Below are positions 41,742-47,205 of a stretch of 47,205 nucleotides of DNA, piece by piece. Numbering within the stretch: position 1 is the stretch's first letter; the number at the start of each line of letters is the position of its first letter. The notes below the pieces were generated by a model. It saw only the letters and a list, made by a program, of their open reading frames with translations, ran no database searches and was not told where the DNA came from. This DNA comes from Stentor coeruleus (Eukaryota > Ciliophora > Heterotrichea > Heterotrichida > Stentoridae), in assembly GCA_001970955.1 (NCBI GenBank), contig MPUH01000536.1, forward strand, positions 1 through 47,205. The letters run 5' to 3'. The position numbers and the translations under genes are program-made.

Positions 41742-42899
41742 TTAATCAATAGGCTTATATGGGTTCTCCAAGTCGATAATCTGACTTGCTAACGACCTAA
41801 ACTCCTCAACACTTGCGCTGCTAAATGTCCTTAATATGACTTCATGCTTATGAACTTTATACTGTTTAAACACCAAGAAATCCTTATGAACCAGTTGTAA
41901 AGTACTTATTCTAAATATTGTATCCATAGCTTTAGCCTCACTTTCCATTTTCTCCACAACATCCTTCTGTTCTTTTTCGCCTCTAGGCGAAAACAACGAC
42001 TTCCTCTTTTTCCCACTTTTAATCGAAGTCAGATTCTTCAACTCGCTATCAAATTTCTGCAAAGTCTTTCTTTTCTTCTGTAAAAACTTGCCTCTTTTTT
42101 CTATAGCCTCAATAATAGCTTTCAAATCTAAAATCTCTGCCCTACACCAGTCTAACAATATTAAATATGGATTAGTAAAATAATCCTTTTGCTGCACTTC
42201 ATAACCTTTACTATCATAATACTCCATATAAAATTCATTAATCTCTTTCATGCTCCCTATTAACCCTTCCATACTATCCTCAAACTCATAAAATACCTCC
42301 ACATTTTGCTTACATATAGCCTCAAAGGCTTCAAAACAAGCTAAAGCATAAATAAAGTACTCAAGTGTTCTTGTGACCTCTTCTTCATCATTAGGCCCAA
42401 TTTTCATATCACTTAGTTCATGAAAAGTTACTATAAAATCAGCAGCGATGTCCATATAACTTTTGTTTTCATAGTCTTTTATGCAATGCTCAAATGCTAC
42501 TGGGGATTTAATAAAGGATTGAAAAGGCATTGAATTGTATAGATGAGGCACAAGTGACATTTTATTGACAAAGACATCTAAAAGTTTTCTTCTTCGTTCA
42601 ATATTGTTTTTGTCCATGTTTCCCTATATTGATATTACTATCATTTGTTTTGGGGGGATTTGGGGTATATAACAACCTGGCCAATGACTAACGAGGATAG
42701 CTCGGATTGCTGCAAAGTCCCGATATCGACGATGAACTTCAAAAGAACCCTCATGGTCTTTACCATGGACTTTATAGATGATGTGAGATTTCGACGTGGA
42801 GAGCTCAGGAGAAGTTACAGAGATCACTGGACGGGCATGAGGACTGATGGAACTTGCTAGGATGCTACCAATTGCCACTTCTCTTTCGTAATTGGCCAT
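41742..42899 (-). CDS. Sorting nexin with PX and BAR-like domains, 380 aa, one 15-nt intron
   Basis: Exon 1 is 42899-42639 and exon 2 is 42623-41742. Unspliced, a TAG in the intron ends the frame. Spliced, the PX domain becomes continuous (IPQIPPKQMIGNMDKNN, then IERRRKLLDVFVNK), matching the usual PPK...G...FIERRR order. PX residues about 22-135 carry the phosphoinositide-binding RRYRDF and the Arg of IERRR, so PI3P binding on endosomes is expected. Residues about 150-380 are helical with long charged helices, as in the BAR-type membrane-curving domain of SNX1/2/4/7-class nexins. The gap between the PX and C-terminal helices is filled with a KKRKSLFSPRGEKEQK loop. Likely a retromer-like or recycling factor. 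The exact SNX subclass is uncertain. Confidence 0.9.
42624..42638 (-). other. 15-nt intron in sorting nexin gene
   Basis: On the coding strand it reads GTAATATCAATATAG, with the same GTAA start, TAG end and A at position 10 as the intron in the AMPK-like gene. It sits in phase 1 of a Gly codon and contains the stop that breaks the unspliced frame. Confidence 0.9.
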
Positions 42900-44015
42900 T
42901 ATTATTACTTATTATCCTTATTATGCTTAGGATTTATTCATGGAAAAATATATTAAGTCTAGAAATAAGCTTTGGAATTTAAATATGATGAGTATAAGAC
43001 CTTTTATTTTAAGTAATAGTTTAGCTTTGGAATTTTTGATGGAGGATAGGCTACAGGATTTTTATTGGAAATTAAAGCTTTGTAGTTGGACGGATATATA
43101 ATATTTTACATTAGGGTATATGAGATATGTAAAATATAAGAGTTATAAGCACTTGGGAAAATATAAAAGTTGTTGTTTTCGTTTGTGTTGATAGCATGAT
43201 TATTGAAGATAAGTTTAGATAAAATTATAAGATTTATTTGCATGTAAATTAATTATTCAAAATAAATGTTTTGTGTGCAGATTTTCATATCATTACATAG
43301 TGATTTCATCAAGCTATTTTATAAATAAATGACTTATGTAGTCATTTCTGATACTAAAAGTTTTATTAAGATTGCATTATAAAAGTTGATTAATAATATC
43401 TAAATCAATTTTATATTTACTCAATAAGCTAATTTTATTGAAAACTTACCAGAAAAAAGTGTGCTTTTATTTAGAAATATAGGAATATTTCATTTCAATT
43501 CATAATGAGGCGATATGAATAAGTTTTGTGTAAAATATATGAATGTATCTATCTGAAAAAAAATATTTAAGCACTTGTAATAACAAGAGAATAGTGTGCT
43601 TTTAAGCAAAAGCATGAAATATAACAAATATATAATGCAATAATATCAAGAAATTATAAAAATAATTTCTTTGTAAACTTAAGATAACTACTTATTTACA
43701 GAGGTTTATATCAGATATAATATATTTAGAATAAAAATAGTATTTTCTATGTATAATTTGCATAATAATAATGCAAAACTGTTTGTATTTTAAATATTGT
43801 TTATTAAATTACGTATACACTATATGCTGAAGGAAAAAATATCTATATTTTTTTATATCGCTTTTCATATATATATTTATATGCATCACTTTATGCAATT
43901 TTGTTTTAGTTTTATAATTCGATAAATACCAAAGCTTGCTGTTGTATTATTGTTTTGTGCTAAATAAAGTATATATACTATAAATTTGCACTTAAGCTTT
44001 CATAAAAATGTTGTC

Positions 44016-44640
44016 TTAAAATTGTCGCAAGGCTTTATTAGTTGATTTAGCAATTTGAAAATTTAAATCATCAATATTGCTATAATCTAATAAACCCAAG
44101 CCAAACTGCATATGCTCGATAAAAAAAATCCCAAATAACTTCAGTTGCGTTATTTCAAAGACTTGGCTGAATAGACGATTTCCAGTAAGATCGAGCTCGA
44201 TCTGAATATAAATTACAACTTAATCTAAAAAATAAATCTATATAGCTTGATCTAAAAAATGAAAAATTACAGCATATCACTTTCCTAGTAATTTATTTAT
44301 CGTAAAATTATAATATTCAAAATCATTTTTACATCACTCGTTTCCATTATATATTTAACTACCTAAGTAATAAAGCTAAACCAGATTCATATCATATAAA
44401 ATCATATGGCAAAACCTCATCCCAACAATTTTAACTCATAAAAATTTCCACTTGATTTTGATGGATTTTCCCATAAAGTTATCTGATTTACTAAAACTAT
44501 CTTAATTGCCCCTTCTGACATAGATATAGAAATCTGTTCTGTATTTTTTCTCAACACTAATCAAACTTCAAGGTCACCAAAAATAATCTTACGACAAGGC
44601 CTTGAATTTTTTACTATTTTTCAAAGGTATTTTTTTGTCG
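44016..44640 (-). pseudogene. Possible decayed gene, family unknown
   Basis: On the - strand a 67-codon open frame without an early ATG spans 44219-44016 (pieces: YIQIELDLTGNRLFSQVFEI, LGLLDYSNIDDLNFQIAKST) and ends in TAA. Upstream, about 44580-44440 reads ISISMSEGAIKIVLVNQITL and ENPSKSSGNFYELKLLG in another frame before stops. Composition is coding-like compared with the flanks, but there is no recognisable domain and runs of this length can be chance. Confidence 0.3.
44188..44203. repeat. Perfect 16-bp palindrome
   Basis: AGATCGAGCTCGATCT equals its own reverse complement. It is GC-rich for this region and lies about 640 bp upstream of CDC14, inside the possible relic on the - strand. 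Confidence 0.8.
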
Positions 44641-44842
44641 AGTTTCTGAACTCTTACATTAGAAAACTATTATTATTTTGATATGAGCTTGAATTATCTA
44701 GGATTTTATAAGTGATTAAAAAAATTCATAGACTTGTAAATTTTACTACAAGTCCGTAATATTAGTTATAATTTTATATGTATAAAAACGGATTAAGTTT
44801 TTATTCAAATATTTTTCTTGGTTTATGCTAATAATATATTAA

Positions 44843-46243
44843 ATGTCTGTTAAGAATGATATTCCAATTGTTGTGGAGATAATTAAAAGTGAGTTCTATG
44901 TAGATAGACTGTACTGGACGAACTATCAACAGACAAACCAAGAAAATTCTTACTCTTATTGTTCGGATAATGAATTCAATTATCATGCGTTTTTTAATGA
45001 TTATGGCCCAATTGATATAAATCAAACATACAAGTTTTGTATACGTTTAAATGGGATTTTGCAAGAACCAGGACTAGTTTCTAAAAAAATATTCCACTCG
45101 ACATCGAATAGGCCTTATAAAAAGGTTAATTCGGCTTACCTTATGGGTGCTTATTGTATAATAGTACTAAAAAAAGCAGCTTATGAAGTAACCCGCTTAT
45201 TTGAGCAAGTAAAAATGGGTTTCCGTGATGCCTTAGAGGGTCAATGCGATTATATCTGTTCACTGGGTGACTGTTTTGATGGCCTTGAGCAGGCAATTCG
45301 TCGGGGCTGGTTCAATTTCGCAAAATTTTCATCTCCAGACTATGAATTTTATAGTAAAAACGATAACGGTGACCTTAATTGGATCGTCCCATCCCAGTTT
45401 CTAGCCTCAAAATGCCCATCATGCCTTAATTCTGTAAACCCAAGACCAAATTCATCCATATTAAAATACATTCAGACAGTAAAAAAACTCGGCATAACCA
45501 CTGTGATTAGACTTAATAATCCAGAATATCCATCTGAGATATTAAAACAAAACGGTCTTCATCATTATGATATGTATTTTAAAGACGGTAGTGTGCCACC
45601 TATAGATCTTGTAAACCAATTTATTGAAGTTTGTATTTCAGAAAGAGGAGCTGTTGGTGTTCATTGTAAGGCTGGACTTGGTCGCACTGGAACTTTGATA
45701 GGATGCTATGCGATAAAAATATTCAAATTCCCAGCAGCATCTTTTATTGCTTGGTGTCGGCTATGCCGTCCTGGAAGTATACTAGGTCCGCAGCAGCAGT
45801 TTCTTATAGATTATGAGCTTTCAGTGAGGAAAAAAAGTGTATTTTCACTTAACATTTCTAATGTTAATGGATATAAAGCGCTACATGGCGATTATAATCA
45901 AGCTAAAAAGCTTATTGAGGCTAAGAATAAAAGGGAAAATGCTTATGAGAATAAGCTTATAGGCAAGAATCATAGCAGGCAGGAATCTAATAATTCGATT
46001 GGGGCTTGGCAAAATCTAATAGAAACTGAAGAAACGCCAAAAATTAGTGAAAATCTTGAGGTCCAAACAACAGCCTCTACACAAAAAAACACAAGAATAT
46101 CAAACTTCTGCATGGAAACTAATAGAATCCATACGAAAATGAATAAAAGATCCAACTCTTCATTATATAGTTTAGCAGGAAAAAATCTAAGATCTCTTCA
46201 AGTTATGAAGATTCTTTACTCAACCCCAACTTCATTTAATTAA
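44843..46243 (+). CDS. CDC14-type dual-specificity phosphatase, 466 aa
   Basis: Residues about 10-165 match the CDC14 A domain (YCSDNEFNYHAFFNDYGP, CIRLN...SKKIFHST, AYLMGAYCIIVLKK). Residues about 185-335 form the catalytic B domain: FNWIVP-like LNWIVPSQFLASKCP, HYDMYFKDGSVPP with the WPD-loop-equivalent Asp, and the P-loop VHCKAGLGRTGT near residue 273 with nucleophile Cys and Arg. AWCRLCRPGSILGPQQQFL follows and is diagnostic for CDC14. It removes phosphate from proline-directed Ser sites. In other eukaryotes it acts in mitotic exit, cytokinesis and cilia. The tail after residue 340 is basic, Ser/Asn-rich and likely disordered and regulatory. All catalytic residues are present, so it is probably active. 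Confidence 0.95.
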   Translation: MSVKNDIPIVVEIIKSEFYVDRLYWTNYQQTNQENSYSYCSDNEFNYHAFFNDYGPIDINQTYKFCIRLNGILQEPGLVSKKIFHSTSNRPYKKVNSAYLMGAYCIIVLKKAAYEVTRLFEQVKMGFRDALEGQCDYICSLGDCFDGLEQAIRRGWFNFAKFSSPDYEFYSKNDNGDLNWIVPSQFLASKCPSCLNSVNPRPNSSILKYIQTVKKLGITTVIRLNNPEYPSEILKQNGLHHYDMYFKDGSVPPIDLVNQFIEVCISERGAVGVHCKAGLGRTGTLIGCYAIKIFKFPAASFIAWCRLCRPGSILGPQQQFLIDYELSVRKKSVFSLNISNVNGYKALHGDYNQAKKLIEAKNKRENAYENKLIGKNHSRQESNNSIGAWQNLIETEETPKISENLEVQTTASTQKNTRISNFCMETNRIHTKMNKRSNSSLYSLAGKNLRSLQVMKILYSTPTSFN

Positions 46244-46444
46244 TCGGCTAAGTTTATATACTAAACTTAATAAAATTAAGCTTATATTATTTTTCTCTTG
46301 AAATCAAGATTTTAGTATTTATAAAATTTGAATGTTATCTCATACTTAATCTTAATTAAATAGCTGAAATTAATCCCTTGCAAGGACTATATCTGAGAAT
46401 CAGGATGATTCATCTTTAATTTTGTTTTCTCCTAGCTTCTTTGA

Positions 46445-46732
46445 AGTCTCCTATACGGTTGAGCCAAGAGAATTTAATCGCTTAGGCGCCTAATTTTTTT
46501 TTGCCTTTCGGAAACTGTTTACCAAGGGGATGTAAATTTACCTGATAAGTGTAGATAAGCTGGGGTTTTACCCTAGCGACCAATGCTTTCCACTTTCGAA
46601 GTGCTGAAGAGTTCTGAGCACATCTAACCAACCTATTCCAGTGATAAACTGATAAGTGATGATAAGATTTGCATCACAAAAATGGAAGCTGACTTGGGAG
46701 CACGGAGTGGCAAGTCCATTGGATAGGAGGCT
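46445..46732 (+). ncRNA. Structured RNA candidate, about 290 nt, unassigned
   Basis: A block distinctly GC-richer than its flanks and without a reading frame. Its ends can pair over 10 bp (AGTCTCCTAT 46445-46454 with ATAGGAGGCT 46723-46732, one G-U). Internal hairpins include GCTGGGG/CCCTAGC (46559-46565 with 46571-46577), CACTT/AAGTG (46591-46603), the alternative GTGCT/AGCAC (46601-46621), GTGATG/CATCAC (46656-46661 with 46672-46677) and GACTTG/CAAGTC (46691-46696 with 46711-46716), the last extended by AATG/CATT. End-closing helix, length and domains recall RNase P/MRP, SRP or telomerase-type RNAs, but I see no decisive motif of any of them. The strand is uncertain; + is preferred only weakly. 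Confidence 0.6.
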
Positions 46733-47205
46733 CTTTAACAAATCTTAATCGTCTTGCTGTAGCAAGAATTAAATAGCATAAAATCCCATTCTTTATTTTC
46801 ATACATTATTAGTATAATTTATAATTCATTATCTGGTCCAACTTCTCAGCTAAATTCTACAGTAAAATTTTTAATTTCTTTTTTTGAAATTATTTTGATA
46901 ACTTTTAAGAATTTTCTTATTATAATTTCATCGAAATTAATATAATTGCATTAAATTATTATAGCTATAATTAACAAACTAAAACCTCTCTTCACCAATT
47001 TAATAATACTTATTTAAACTAGAAAGATTATTAAAACTTAAAGTCTTATAAATAAAATAATTCTCCTAATGAATGTTTATTGTTTCCAAAGATTATAAAA
47101 ATCTATTCAATGTATCTCATTTTATTACCAACTCTCTCAATTCACATTACTAAAATCTTTATTAATTACATACAACTAGTTTTTCTTAATTTATATATAT
47201 CTTGT
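46733..47205. other. Right end, non-coding
   Basis: About 470 bp of very AT-rich DNA running to the window edge. No gene, RNA, telomeric repeat or other element seen. Confidence 0.6.

Larger units (their letters stand above)
42900..44842. other. Long intergenic region with possible relic
   Basis: About 1.9 kb. 42950-44000 is extremely AT-rich with nothing visible. 44010-44640 is less AT-rich and holds the candidate relic on the - strand and a perfect 16-bp palindrome. The remainder is the likely CDC14 promoter. Confidence 0.45.

Noticed and set aside
46378-46402. Resemblance on the - strand to the group I intron S element (AGATATAGTCC)
   Set aside because: No matching P, Q or R elements are found in the right order upstream on that strand, so a group I intron is not supported.
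46559-46577. GGGGTTTT / AAAACCCC as a telomerase template or telomeric repeat
   Set aside because: It occurs once, inside a hairpin, without the one and a half repeats a template needs.

Overview
The window looks like macronuclear DNA of a heterotrich ciliate close to Stentor. The intergenic DNA is very AT-rich. Long, mostly intronless eukaryotic reading frames end at TAA, TAG or TGA in their expected places, so the standard genetic code applies. At two loci the frame is restored only by removing a 15-nt intron of the form GTAA...TAG, which is the heterotrich hallmark. The species is an inference. The families are typical of a large ciliate: coiled-coil cytoskeletal proteins, a tubulin polyglutamylase, CDC14, casein kinase 1, an AMPK-type kinase, a sorting nexin, a voltage-sensor cyclase and a giant WD40-channel fusion.

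Layout. 1-974: non-coding, with a 1-N scaffold join flanked by a 75-bp duplicate. 975-6571, + strand: a coiled-coil protein, an ankyrin-Sec7-PH protein and an HAD phosphatase. 7223-9151, - strand: a coiled-coil protein ending in a CaaX-like box and a THEM2-like thioesterase. 9563-11323: a TTLL6-type glutamylase. 11324-14080: a 2.7-kb stretch without a credible gene. 14081-17722: a class III cyclase with an N-terminal voltage sensor, interrupted by a 56-bp out-of-frame duplication, then a closely spaced unknown gene. 18264-24617: a 2117-residue protein with about 34 WD40 blades and a C-terminal TRP-like channel. 26411-31813: casein kinase 1, an unknown probable beta-propeller and aspartate aminotransferase. 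33313-35793: two unknown, partly coiled-coil genes. 36102-42899: tRNA-Val(CAC), a decayed ankyrin-kinase gene head to head with an intact SNF1/AMPK-like kinase, a small unknown gene and a PX-BAR sorting nexin. 44843-46243: CDC14. 46445-46732: a structured, unassigned RNA candidate.

There is no operon-like organisation. Genes lie on both strands with intergenic spaces from tens of bases to nearly 3 kb. Themes are signalling (cyclase, kinases, channel, phosphatase), membrane traffic (Sec7, PX-BAR) and cytoskeleton. The most unusual items are the WD40-channel fusion, the poreless voltage-sensor cyclase with its frame-breaking duplication, the Sec7 domain lacking its catalytic glutamate, the intron that splits a start codon, the ankyrin-kinase relic whose internal stops mostly sit where glutamine would fit, and the structured RNA near the right end.
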